Position numbers and translations under genes: made by a program. Positions 56,497-64,000 of a stretch of 64,000 nt of DNA are shown one piece after another. Numbering within the stretch: position 1 is the stretch's first letter; each line of letters starts with the position of its first letter. The DNA comes from Actinobacillus succinogenes 130Z (lineage in GTDB: Bacteria > Pseudomonadota > Gammaproteobacteria > Enterobacterales > Pasteurellaceae): positions 868,001-932,000 of the forward strand of contig NC_009655.1 in NCBI RefSeq assembly GCF_000017245.1, read 5' to 3'. The notes beneath the pieces were generated by a model that had not been told where the DNA came from, did not search any database, and worked only from the letters and a program-made list of their open reading frames with translations.

Positions 56497-58332
56497 ATGA
56501 AAAACGTCCGACATTTTACACAACGTTATATTGACTGGGTAATCAAACTCGGTCGCATAAAATTTTCCGTGCTGGGTTTTCTGGTTCTGGCGGCTTTTGC
56601 CCTGCTTACCCATATCATTTTAAGTTTTATTGTTATCGGCGGGATTCACTGGGAAAGCTTAGGTTATTCCATTATTTTCGGGTTAATTTCGGCCCCGTTT
56701 GTGATTTATTTTTTCACGGTGTTGGTGGAAAGATTAGAATTGTCCCGCCAGGATCTTGCACGGCTCATTCGCGATAAAACGGATTTAATGGCGACAATCA
56801 GCCATGAATTACGCACGCCCCTAAACGGCATTGTAGGGCTTACCCGGATTTTGCTGGATACGCCGTTAACCGAGGAACAAAAAAATTATCTGAACACCAT
56901 TAATGTAAGTGCGGTCTCTTTGGGTAATATTTTTAACGACGTAATTGATCTTGAAAAAATCGATTCGCGTAAATTGGAGCTATACAAAAAAGAAACGGAT
57001 TTTTTCAGTTTTATAAACGATATTAATCATATCGCGCAATTCTTAGCCGGACAGAAAAATCTTACCTTTGAATTAAAAACCTCGCCGGATTTACCGCACT
57101 TTTTATTGATTGATGCAACCCGCCTGAATCAGATTTTGTGGAACTTAATCAGCAATGCGGTGAAATTTACCGAAAAAGGGAAAGTCACATTGAATATTCA
57201 GCGGCTTTCACCGAAAAACTTTCAATTTTCCGTCAGCGATACGGGGCTGGGAATTCCCCGTGGCGAATTAGCTAAAATTTTCGGTATGTACTATCAGGTG
57301 GAGAACAAACAAAAAGCGGCGGGCAGCGGAATCGGCTTATCCATTTCAAAAAATATTGCCAATTTGATGAACGGCAATTTAACGGTTTCCAGTGAAGAAG
57401 GAAAAGGCTCGACTTTTATTTTGACGATTAAAGCGGAACCCTTGGAAGAACTGCATACGATATCTGCAGTTTCGGTTGTTTCCAATCTGAACATTCTTTT
57501 AGTGGAAGATATTGAGCTCAATATTTTGGTGACAAAATCACTGCTGGAAAAATTAGGTCATCGTGTAGATGTGGCGATGACTGGTGAAGAAGCGATTAAT
57601 CGTTTCGAGAAGAATGATTACGATCTGGTCTTACTGGATATTCAATTGCCCGATATGTCCGGATTTGAAGTGGCGCATTTTCTGAGACGCGGCTATGAAA
57701 CGGGTCTGTATGATTATTTGCCGCCGCTGGTGGCGCTTACCGCCAACGTCATGCAGGATAAATCCGTATTCCGGGTAAAAGGAATGGACGATGTGTTGCG
57801 TAAACCCCTTTCGGTAGCGGCATTGACGGAATGTCTGGCCCGATACTTTGATGATTCGGCGATACCGACGGGAAAGCATATTGGTGACCAGGTGAAAAGT
57901 GCGGTCGAATTCGGGCGAGATTTTGATCCTGCTTATGCAGAGGATATTAATTTTAACCATATCGACGAATTAACGGCCGTTATTGGTTGGCAAGCATATT
58001 GCCAAAATCTCGCTCATTATCAACGGGCGCGTAATGATGAATTAAATATTCGTCCCGTTTACGAACAGTTTCGTTTGCACCCGAATGAGCGGACAAAGGA
58101 GCAACTTTGTCAGGCGGCGCATAAACTGAAAGGCGCGGCAGGCAGTATGGGATTGCACAAAGTTCAGTCGTTGGCGGATCATATTCAACATGGTGAAGCA
58201 ATGAACTGGGAAGCGGATTTATTGGGCTGGATGACTGAGCTGGAAACAGCGGAAAACCGAAGTTTGCAATATCTGAGAAGTCGGCATTGCAAATGCGGAA
58301 TGAAGAAAGAAAATAATTCAGGGAGCCGATAG
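56497..58332 (+). CDS. arcB: Aerobic respiration control sensor kinase ArcB
   Basis: ArcB, 611 residues. It is the hybrid histidine kinase that senses quinone redox state and phosphorylates ArcA. Two N-terminal membrane helices precede a short linker, the H-box ATISHELRTPLNGI, N and G boxes (NLISNAVKF, SDTGLGIPRG), a receiver domain with LVLLDIQLPDMSG, and a C-terminal HPt with AHKLKGAAGS. It lacks the PAS domain of the 778-residue E. coli protein, as in H. influenzae ArcB (about 609). Confidence 0.95.
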   Translation: MKNVRHFTQRYIDWVIKLGRIKFSVLGFLVLAAFALLTHIILSFIVIGGIHWESLGYSIIFGLISAPFVIYFFTVLVERLELSRQDLARLIRDKTDLMATISHELRTPLNGIVGLTRILLDTPLTEEQKNYLNTINVSAVSLGNIFNDVIDLEKIDSRKLELYKKETDFFSFINDINHIAQFLAGQKNLTFELKTSPDLPHFLLIDATRLNQILWNLISNAVKFTEKGKVTLNIQRLSPKNFQFSVSDTGLGIPRGELAKIFGMYYQVENKQKAAGSGIGLSISKNIANLMNGNLTVSSEEGKGSTFILTIKAEPLEELHTISAVSVVSNLNILLVEDIELNILVTKSLLEKLGHRVDVAMTGEEAINRFEKNDYDLVLLDIQLPDMSGFEVAHFLRRGYETGLYDYLPPLVALTANVMQDKSVFRVKGMDDVLRKPLSVAALTECLARYFDDSAIPTGKHIGDQVKSAVEFGRDFDPAYAEDINFNHIDELTAVIGWQAYCQNLAHYQRARNDELNIRPVYEQFRLHPNERTKEQLCQAAHKLKGAAGSMGLHKVQSLADHIQHGEAMNWEADLLGWMTELETAENRSLQYLRSRHCKCGMKKENNSGSR

Positions 58333-58346
58333 GCTCCCCGATTTTT
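58321..58346. terminator. Intrinsic terminator overlapping the arcB stop
   Basis: GGGAGCC (58321-58327) pairs with GGCTCCC (58332-58338) around GATA, followed by CGATTTTT. The arcB stop lies in the loop/stem. It separates convergent arcB and suhB. Confidence 0.8.
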
Positions 58347-59148
58347 ATGCTTTAAACTCATTGCCCAGGCAAGGCTGAATCAGATTTAAAATTGCTTTTA
58401 CCACTCGCGGTGTGGCAACCACAATGTGCCCTTCTTTCAAGAACTGGTGACCGGCATTGAAATCGCAAGCCAAAGCGCCGGCTTCGCGCGCAATAAGTTC
58501 GGCGGCGGCGATATCCCAGGCTTTCAAACCCATTTCAAAGAAACCGTCCACACGACCGGCCGCCACATAAGATACGTCCAGGGCGGCTGAACCTGTACGA
58601 CGGAAATCGGCTGCTTCGGCGGATAACGCGCTCATCATTGCAAACTGAATCGGCATGAATTTCGGTTGTTTGAACGGAAAACCGGTGGCTAATACGGCGC
58701 CCTGTAAATCGCGACGTTCCGCTACCCGCAGTCGAAGTTCGTTGAATTTAGCGCCTTCGCCACGTACGGCGGTAAATAATTCGTTTTTAATCGGATCGTA
58801 AACGACGCCTACTTCCGTACGGCCTTTTTCTCTAATGGCGATAGAAACGGCGAAATGTGGAAAACCTTTGATAAAGTTAGTGGTTCCGTCTAACGGATCA
58901 ATCACCCATTGAATATCGCTGTTTTGACCTGCTAAAGCGCCGCTTTCTTCCGTCACGATAGTATGCTCGGGATAAGAGGCGCGGATTGTTTCAATGATGA
59001 TCGCTTCTGCCGCTTTATCTACATTGGTAACGTAATCATTTAGGCCTTTGGCCGTAGTTTGAATATCATCGCGGCGTTCATAACTTTTAGCAATTATATT
59101 GCCCGCTTTTCGTGCCGCACGAATAGCGATATTTAACATAGGGTTCAT
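58345..59148 (-). CDS. suhB: Inositol-1-monophosphatase SuhB
   Basis: SuhB, 267 residues. It is an Mg-dependent inositol monophosphatase that in bacteria also joins the rRNA antitermination complex. Motifs VTEESG, DPLDGTTNF and WDIAAAE are complete. The ATG at 59148 (MNPMLNIAIRAARKAG) is chosen by match to E. coli; the open frame extends 135 bases upstream. It is divergent from trmJ. Confidence 0.97.
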   Translation of the reverse strand: MNPMLNIAIRAARKAGNIIAKSYERRDDIQTTAKGLNDYVTNVDKAAEAIIIETIRASYPEHTIVTEESGALAGQNSDIQWVIDPLDGTTNFIKGFPHFAVSIAIREKGRTEVGVVYDPIKNELFTAVRGEGAKFNELRLRVAERRDLQGAVLATGFPFKQPKFMPIQFAMMSALSAEAADFRRTGSAALDVSYVAAGRVDGFFEMGLKAWDIAAAELIAREAGALACDFNAGHQFLKEGHIVVATPRVVKAILNLIQPCLGNEFKA

Positions 59149-59331
59149 AACTTGTCCATTAGATAGATTGTGAAAAGAACGATTAAGGACGTAAATCCGC
59201 CCGCATATAAACGGTGAAACATTATAGTGATTTTTCATACCGAATTCTACCGAAAAAAATAAAAAAATCTGACTAACTTTCAAGGTTATTATGTTAGAAT
59301 AACCACAATTTTTACTTTGAATGTAAATAAT

Positions 59332-60081
59332 ATGTTAAAGAATATCCGTATTGTTCTGGTGGAAACTTCGCATTCCGGCAATATCGGTTCCGCCGCAAGA
59401 GCGATGAAGACCATGGGGTTGACGAATCTTTATTTAGTCGCGCCCAAATCTCGGATTGACGCACAGGCTGTCGCCTTGTCGGCGGGGGCTGAGGACGTGA
59501 TAAAAAATGCCGTGCTGGTTCCCTCTTTTGACGAAGCTGTAGCGGATTGTTCGCTAGTTATCGGTACCAGTGCGAGATTACGCCATTTGCAAAGTTCGTT
59601 GATTGAACCGCGCGAATGCGGTGAGAAAGCTATAGAGGCGGCGACAAAGTGCGGTCAAATCGCTATTGTTTTCGGACGTGAACGTGTCGGTTTAACCAAT
59701 GATGAGTTATTGAAATGTCGTTACCATCTGAATATTCCCGCCAATCCCGATTATTCTTCTTTAAATTTGGCGATGGCGGTGCAGTTGGTTTGTTACGAAT
59801 TGCGAATGGCTTATTTAAAGGTGCGAACAATGCCTTTTTCTGTAATAGAAAATATGAATCAAATGCCGAGTCCGTTAGCGACAGCACGGGAACTGGAATA
59901 TTTTTATGAGCACTTGGAACGTTTATATACGCAATTGAATTTTATTCAAAATCAATCGGTTATGCATAAATTACGGCGGTTATACCAACGTGCGGATATT
60001 GAAAAGAACGAATTGAATATTCTTCGCGGCATGCTAAGTGCGGTGGAAAAACGTTTAATTTTAACGGAGAATAATAGTTGA
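59332..60081 (+). CDS. trmJ: tRNA (cytidine/uridine-2'-O-)-methyltransferase TrmJ
   Basis: TrmJ, 249 residues, SPOUT-class enzyme that 2'-O-methylates position 32 of several tRNAs. The knot-region motifs FGRERVGLTNDEL and NPDYSSLNLAMAVQ, and N-terminal IVLVETSHSGNIGSAARAMK, are intact. The ATG at 59332 matches the E. coli start; the frame opens at a TTG at 59317. An extended -10 (TGTTAGAAT, ending 59300) precedes it. It adjoins iscR, the common order. Confidence 0.95.
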   Translation: MLKNIRIVLVETSHSGNIGSAARAMKTMGLTNLYLVAPKSRIDAQAVALSAGAEDVIKNAVLVPSFDEAVADCSLVIGTSARLRHLQSSLIEPRECGEKAIEAATKCGQIAIVFGRERVGLTNDELLKCRYHLNIPANPDYSSLNLAMAVQLVCYELRMAYLKVRTMPFSVIENMNQMPSPLATARELEYFYEHLERLYTQLNFIQNQSVMHKLRRLYQRADIEKNELNILRGMLSAVEKRLILTENNS

Positions 60082-60091
60082 TTAATTTGGT

Positions 60092-60112
60092 TGGTTATGT
60101 GTAAACTAACCA
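60092..60112 (+). promoter_or_regulatory. Inverted repeat upstream of iscR (possible operator)
   Basis: TGGTTA (60092-60097) and TAACCA (60107-60112) form a dyad just before iscR, 26 bases upstream of its ATG. IscR autoregulates the isc operon in other bacteria, but this site does not visibly match the E. coli type 1 consensus. Confidence 0.35.
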
Positions 60113-60137
60113 TCGTCGATTTGAAAAGGAAAGTGAC

Positions 60138-60602
60138 ATGAAATTAACCTCAAAAGGCCGCTATGCCGTCACCGCAATTTTGGATATAGCCTTATTCGGT
60201 ACGAACGGTCCCGTAACGTTGTCCGATATTTCGGAACGGCAGCATATTTCGTTATCTTACCTGGAGCAGCTTTTTGCCAAATTGCGTCGTCACGGATTAG
60301 TAAAAAGTGTACGAGGTCCGGGAGGCGGCTATCAGTTGGGGCATTCTATGGATAAAATTTCCATCGGTATGATTATTGCCGCTGTGAATGAAAATATTGC
60401 CGTGACCAAATGCTTGGGTAAAGGTAACTGCCAAAACGGTACGGAATGTTTAACCCACTCGCTGTGGGCGGAGTTAAGCCATCGGATTGAAGACTTTTTA
60501 GATAAAATTACTTTGGCGGAACTGGTTAAAAAACATCATAGCAAACAAAAGCACCGCAGACCTAATGCGGATGTTGAGAATTTATTAGTTGTAAACAGTT
60601 AA
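60138..60602 (+). CDS. iscR: Iron-sulfur cluster regulator IscR
   Basis: IscR, 154 residues, Rrf2-family [2Fe-2S] transcription factor that represses the isc operon when holo. The winged helix (MKLTSKGRYAVTAILDIAL) and the cluster ligands C92, C98, C104 and H107 (KCLGKGNC and TECLTH) match E. coli exactly in spacing. It heads iscR-iscS-iscU-iscA-hscB-hscA. Confidence 0.97.
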   Translation: MKLTSKGRYAVTAILDIALFGTNGPVTLSDISERQHISLSYLEQLFAKLRRHGLVKSVRGPGGGYQLGHSMDKISIGMIIAAVNENIAVTKCLGKGNCQNGTECLTHSLWAELSHRIEDFLDKITLAELVKKHHSKQKHRRPNADVENLLVVNS

Positions 60603-60612
60603 GAGAAATAAA

Positions 60613-61827
60613 ATGAAATTACCAATCTATTTAGATTATGCGGCGACTTGCCCTGTGGATGAACGCGTAGCGGAAAAAATGATGAATTATCTGACGATTG
60701 ACGGAGTTTTCGGAAATCCGGCCTCACGTTCTCATAAATTCGGCTGGCAGGCAGAAGAAGCGGTGGATATCGCTCGTAACCAGATTGCGGATTTAATCGG
60801 TGCGGACAGTCGTGAAATCGTCTTTACTTCCGGTGCGACGGAATCGGATAACTTAGCGATCAAAGGCGCGGCGCATTTTTATCAAACCAAAGGTAAACAT
60901 ATTATTACCTGTAAAACCGAACACAAAGCGGTACTGGATACTTGTCGTCAGCTTGAGCGCGAAGGTTTCGAAGTGACTTATTTATCACCGAAATGCGACG
61001 GTCTGATTGATCTTGACGAATTCAAAGCGGCGATTCGTCCGGACACTATTTTAGCCTCGATTATGCACGTGAATAACGAAATCGGTGTCATTCAGGATAT
61101 TCGGGCGATCGGTGAAATTTGTCGTGCGCACAAAATTATTTTCCATGTGGATGCGACGCAAAGCGTAGGGAAAATCGCTATTAATTTGGCGGAATTATCA
61201 GTGGATCTGCTTTCCATGTCCGGACATAAATTATACGGACCGAAAGGCGTCGGCGCATTATATGTCCGCCGTAAGCCGCGTATCCGTTTGGAAGCGATTA
61301 TCCATGGCGGCGGTCATGAACGCGGTATGCGTTCCGGCACGTTACCGGTCCATCAAATCGTAGGCATGGGGGAAGCGTATCGTATTTGTAAAGAAGAAAT
61401 GGCGACGGAAATGCCGCGCTTAAAAGCATTACGCGACCGCTTATACAACGGCTTAAAAGACATTGAAGAAACCTACGTAAACGGTTCAATGGAACATCGC
61501 GTGGACAGCAATTTAAATATCAGTTTCAACTATGTGGAGGGCGAAAGCCTAATGATGGCGTTACGCGATATCGCCGTGTCTTCCGGTTCGGCTTGTACTT
61601 CGGCGAGTCTTGAACCTTCATACGTGTTGCGCGCATTGGGCTTAAACGATGAATTGGCACACAGCTCAATTCGTTTTACCGTCGGTCGTTATACCACGGA
61701 AGAAGAAATTGATTACACCATTGAACTGGTGAAAAGTGCGGTCAAAAAATTGCGCGAATTATCGCCGTTATGGGATATGTTCAAAGAAGGCGTCGATATG
61801 TCTAAAATTGAATGGTCCGCTCATTAA
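60613..61827 (+). CDS. iscS: Cysteine desulfurase IscS
   Basis: IscS, 404 residues. This PLP enzyme takes sulfur from cysteine for Fe-S clusters and tRNA thiolation. The PLP lysine is in SMSGHKLYGPKG (about residue 206), and the catalytic cysteine loop is SSGSACTSASLEPS (Cys about 328). It starts 10 bases after iscR. Confidence 0.98.
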   Translation: MKLPIYLDYAATCPVDERVAEKMMNYLTIDGVFGNPASRSHKFGWQAEEAVDIARNQIADLIGADSREIVFTSGATESDNLAIKGAAHFYQTKGKHIITCKTEHKAVLDTCRQLEREGFEVTYLSPKCDGLIDLDEFKAAIRPDTILASIMHVNNEIGVIQDIRAIGEICRAHKIIFHVDATQSVGKIAINLAELSVDLLSMSGHKLYGPKGVGALYVRRKPRIRLEAIIHGGGHERGMRSGTLPVHQIVGMGEAYRICKEEMATEMPRLKALRDRLYNGLKDIEETYVNGSMEHRVDSNLNISFNYVEGESLMMALRDIAVSSGSACTSASLEPSYVLRALGLNDELAHSSIRFTVGRYTTEEEIDYTIELVKSAVKKLRELSPLWDMFKEGVDMSKIEWSAH

Positions 61828-61874
61828 TAACCTTAGCAACATCATTTATTTTTATTGAAAATTAGGAACAGAAC

Positions 61875-62258
61875 ATGGCATATAGTGAAAAAGTTATCGA
61901 TCATTATGAAAATCCGCGTAATGTGGGTTCATTTGATAAAAAAGCATCGGATGTGGGCACCGGTATGGTGGGTGCGCCGGCTTGCGGCGACGTTATGCAG
62001 TTACAAATCAAAGTAAACGATAACGGTATTATTGAAGATGCGAAATTTAAAACTTACGGCTGCGGTTCCGCCATTGCATCCAGTTCGCTGATTACCGAAT
62101 GGGTGAAAGGAAAATCGCTGGATGAAGCGGGTGCGATCAAAAACAGCCAAATTGCCGAAGAGCTTGAATTGCCGCCGGTGAAAGTCCACTGCTCAATTCT
62201 GGCGGAAGACGCCATCAAAGCGGCAATCGCGGATTATAAGGCGAAAAAAGGCGAATAA
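61875..62258 (+). CDS. iscU: Fe-S cluster scaffold IscU
   Basis: IscU, 127 residues. Clusters are built on three cysteines, seen in GAPACGD (37), YGCGSA (63) and VHCSIL (106). The HscA-recognition motif LPPVK is present. It follows iscS by 47 bases. An uptake-signal hairpin separates it from iscA. Confidence 0.98.
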   Translation: MAYSEKVIDHYENPRNVGSFDKKASDVGTGMVGAPACGDVMQLQIKVNDNGIIEDAKFKTYGCGSAIASSSLITEWVKGKSLDEAGAIKNSQIAEELELPPVKVHCSILAEDAIKAAIADYKAKKGE

Positions 62259-62262
62259 TTTT

Positions 62263-62302
62263 AAAGTGCGGTCAAAAACCGATAAAAAACTGACTGCACT
62301 TT
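62263..62302 (+). terminator. Intra-operon uptake-signal hairpin between iscU and iscA
   Basis: AAAGTGCGGTCA (62263-62274) pairs, with one mismatch, with TGACTGCACTTT (62291-62302). There is no strong T-run afterwards, so it may lower or protect rather than end transcription. Confidence 0.5.
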
Positions 62303-62323
62303 CAACCTTTGTGAGGCATGAAG

Positions 62324-62647
62324 ATGGCAATAACATTAAGTGAAACGGCATTAAACCGCGTTCGAACCTTTTTACAAAATCGCGGCAGCGGTATCGGTTT
62401 GCGTCTGGGCGTTAAAACATCAGGCTGTTCGGGATTGGCCTATGTACTTGAATTTGTTGATCAATTAAGCGACGAGGATCAGATTTTCCAACAGGATGAC
62501 GTCAAAATCATCGTAGATAAAAAAAGCCTGGTTTACCTTGACGGTACACAGTTAGACTTCGTCAAAGAAGGCTTAAACGAAGGCTTTAAATTCACTAATC
62601 CGAATATTAAAGATCAATGCGGATGCGGTGAAAGTTTCAGTGTGTAA
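62324..62647 (+). CDS. iscA: Fe-S cluster assembly protein IscA
   Basis: IscA, 107 residues, A-type carrier. The conserved cysteines are in KTSGCSGLAY and the C-terminal CGCGES. The ATG at 62324 has GTGAGG at good spacing and gives the E. coli length; an ATG six bases earlier is too near the ribosome site. Confidence 0.97.
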   Translation: MAITLSETALNRVRTFLQNRGSGIGLRLGVKTSGCSGLAYVLEFVDQLSDEDQIFQQDDVKIIVDKKSLVYLDGTQLDFVKEGLNEGFKFTNPNIKDQCGCGESFSV

Positions 62648-62665
62648 TATTGTGCAAAAATGACT

Positions 62666-63187
62666 ATGTCAAATCCATTCGAACTTTTTGATCTTCCGGT
62701 TGATTTTCGGCTTGATAGCAATTTACTGACAAGCCGTTATTTGACGTTGCAGAAATCCCTCCATCCGGATAATTTTGCCCATAGTTCACCGCAAGAACAG
62801 CGTTTGGCCATGCAGAAATCAGCGGAAGTCAATGACGCGTTGCAGATCTTAAAAGATCCCGTCAGTCGTGCGGATTGCATTATTCGTTTACATATGCCGA
62901 CGGTGCAGGACATTGAACAAAAAAGCAATCGTGATATGGCATTTTTAATGCGACAGTTAGAATGGCGCGAACGATTGGAAGAGATTGAACAAGCGCAGGA
63001 TTTGGATGCTTTGACGGATTTTATGCGGGACATTGACGCGGTGCAGCAGGAAAATTTAACGGAAATTTCCACCGCACTTAACGAACAAAACTGGCCGTTG
63101 GCGGAACAGATTAACGATCGTTTACGTTTTATGCAAAAGCTTAACAGTGAAGTTGAGCGGGTAGAAGAACAGATTTCAGGATTTTAA
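62666..63187 (+). CDS. hscB: Co-chaperone HscB
   Basis: HscB, 173 residues, J-domain protein that delivers IscU to HscA. The HPD motif (LHPDNF, about 32-34) is intact, followed by the C-terminal three-helix IscU-binding part. The second ATG (MSNPFELFDL) is taken as the start, from comparison with HscB proteins. Confidence 0.95.
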   Translation: MSNPFELFDLPVDFRLDSNLLTSRYLTLQKSLHPDNFAHSSPQEQRLAMQKSAEVNDALQILKDPVSRADCIIRLHMPTVQDIEQKSNRDMAFLMRQLEWRERLEEIEQAQDLDALTDFMRDIDAVQQENLTEISTALNEQNWPLAEQINDRLRFMQKLNSEVERVEEQISGF

Positions 63188-63193
63188 AGCATT

Positions 63194-64000
63194 ATGGCAT
63201 TACTTCAGATTGCCGAGCCGGGACAAAGTGCGGCTCCGCATCAGCATAAATTAGCAATCGGTATCGATCTCGGTACTACTAACAGTCTGGTGGCAACGGT
63301 ACGTAACGGGCAAGCGGAAATTTTACTCGATGAAAAAGAGCGACCGCTAACCCCTTCTATCGTGCATTACGGTGATAACGTAACGGTAGGTTATGACGCG
63401 GGCGAATTAGCGAGTCGGGATCCGCAGAATACGATTATTTCGGTAAAACGCTTGATAGGGCGCAGCCTGAACGACGTGCAAGCGCGTTACCCAAATTTAC
63501 CGTATCGGTTTGTGCGGAGCGAAAACGGACTGCCTTTGCTGGGAACAGCGCAAGGAAATGTCAGTCCGATTGAAGTTTCCGGTGAAATCCTGAAAAAACT
63601 GACCGCACTTGCGCAGCATCGTTTAAACGGCGAATTATTGGGTGTCGTGATTACGGTGCCGGCGTATTTTGATGACGCACAACGCCAAAGCACGAAAGAT
63701 GCCGCCAAGTTAGCGGGATTAAACGTATTGCGTCTGTTAAACGAACCGACTGCGGCAGCCATTGCTTATGGTCTCGACAGCGGGCGTGAAGGTGTGATTG
63801 CCGTCTATGATTTAGGCGGCGGTACTTTTGATATTTCGATTCTGCGCTTATCCCGAGGTGTATTTGAAGTACTGGCGACAGGCGGAGATACCGCACTGGG
63901 CGGTGATGATTTTGACCATTTGATCGCAGATTGGATCAGCGAAAAATCCGGTATTCAACCGCAGGACGATCAGCAAAAACGGCTGTTGATTGAATTGGCG
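63194..64000 (+). CDS. hscA: Fe-S chaperone HscA (partial, cut by window end)
   Basis: The first 269 codons of HscA, an Hsp70 specialised for IscU. The open frame runs off the window; full proteins are near 616-620 residues. Hsp70 motifs are visible: [12 protein letters not shown] (about 23-34), [12 protein letters not shown] and [13 protein letters not shown]. It starts six bases after hscB. Confidence 0.96.

Overview
The window is chromosomal DNA from a member of the Pasteurellaceae. The evidence is the many copies of the Haemophilus-type DNA uptake signal (core AAGTGCGGT and its complement), the Haemophilus-like gene neighbours (pepB-ndk, the ccm operon, iscR-iscS-iscU-iscA-hscB-hscA), a short PAS-less ArcB, and a Pasteurellaceae-like 16S rRNA. 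The species cannot be fixed by eye. A poly-GlcNAc (pga) locus next to a dispersin B homologue recalls Aggregatibacter and relatives, and the succinate-producing Actinobacillus/Basfia group is also possible.

Layout. 1-5 kb is housekeeping: an M15 peptidase, darP, pmbA, hpt and an AlbA_2 regulator. Two palindromic GTAGGGTGGGC repeat elements lie here. So does an intergenic unit with a TTGACA/-10 promoter, a near-perfect Fur box and an intrinsic terminator, which looks like a Fur-repressed small RNA. 5-25 kb is an AT-rich, all-plus-strand O-antigen-like polysaccharide locus. It holds Wzz, a DUF4422 glycosyltransferase, Wzx, glycerol-3-phosphate cytidylyltransferase, a CDP-glycerol glycerophosphotransferase, Wzy, UDP-galactopyranose mutase, a WbaP-type initiating transferase, three acyltransferase-3 genes and dTDP-rhamnose genes rfbB/A/D/C. 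One acyltransferase is split across two frames by 24 copies of a 7-base repeat, the hallmark of slipped-strand phase variation. Interleaved with the sugar genes are a GmrSD-like nuclease, a Fic-fold protein with a degenerate active site, a HEPN/MNT toxin-antitoxin pair and a small RelA/SpoT-domain protein.

25-43 kb returns to core genes: pepB, ndk, metK, two Opa-like outer-membrane barrels flanking sprT, htpG, a phosphopantetheinyl transferase, nudF, cpdA, the cytochrome c maturation operon ccmABCDEFGHI, two small envelope proteins and murI. 43.2-48.7 kb is a complete rRNA operon (16S, tRNA-Glu, 23S, 5S). Its 23S carries an extended helix-25 insertion that resembles a Haemophilus intervening sequence. 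49-56.4 kb is pgaABCD, for poly-beta-1,6-GlcNAc synthesis and export, facing a convergent dispersin-B-like hexosaminidase gene. The locus thus encodes both making and breaking of the same biofilm polymer. 56.5-64 kb holds arcB, suhB, trmJ and the isc iron-sulfur operon, cut off inside hscA.

The most unusual parts are the heptanucleotide phase-variable acyltransferase, the four nucleotide-handling toxin or defence-like modules threaded through the O-antigen operon, the putative Fur-controlled small RNA, the 23S insertion, and the pga/dspB pairing.
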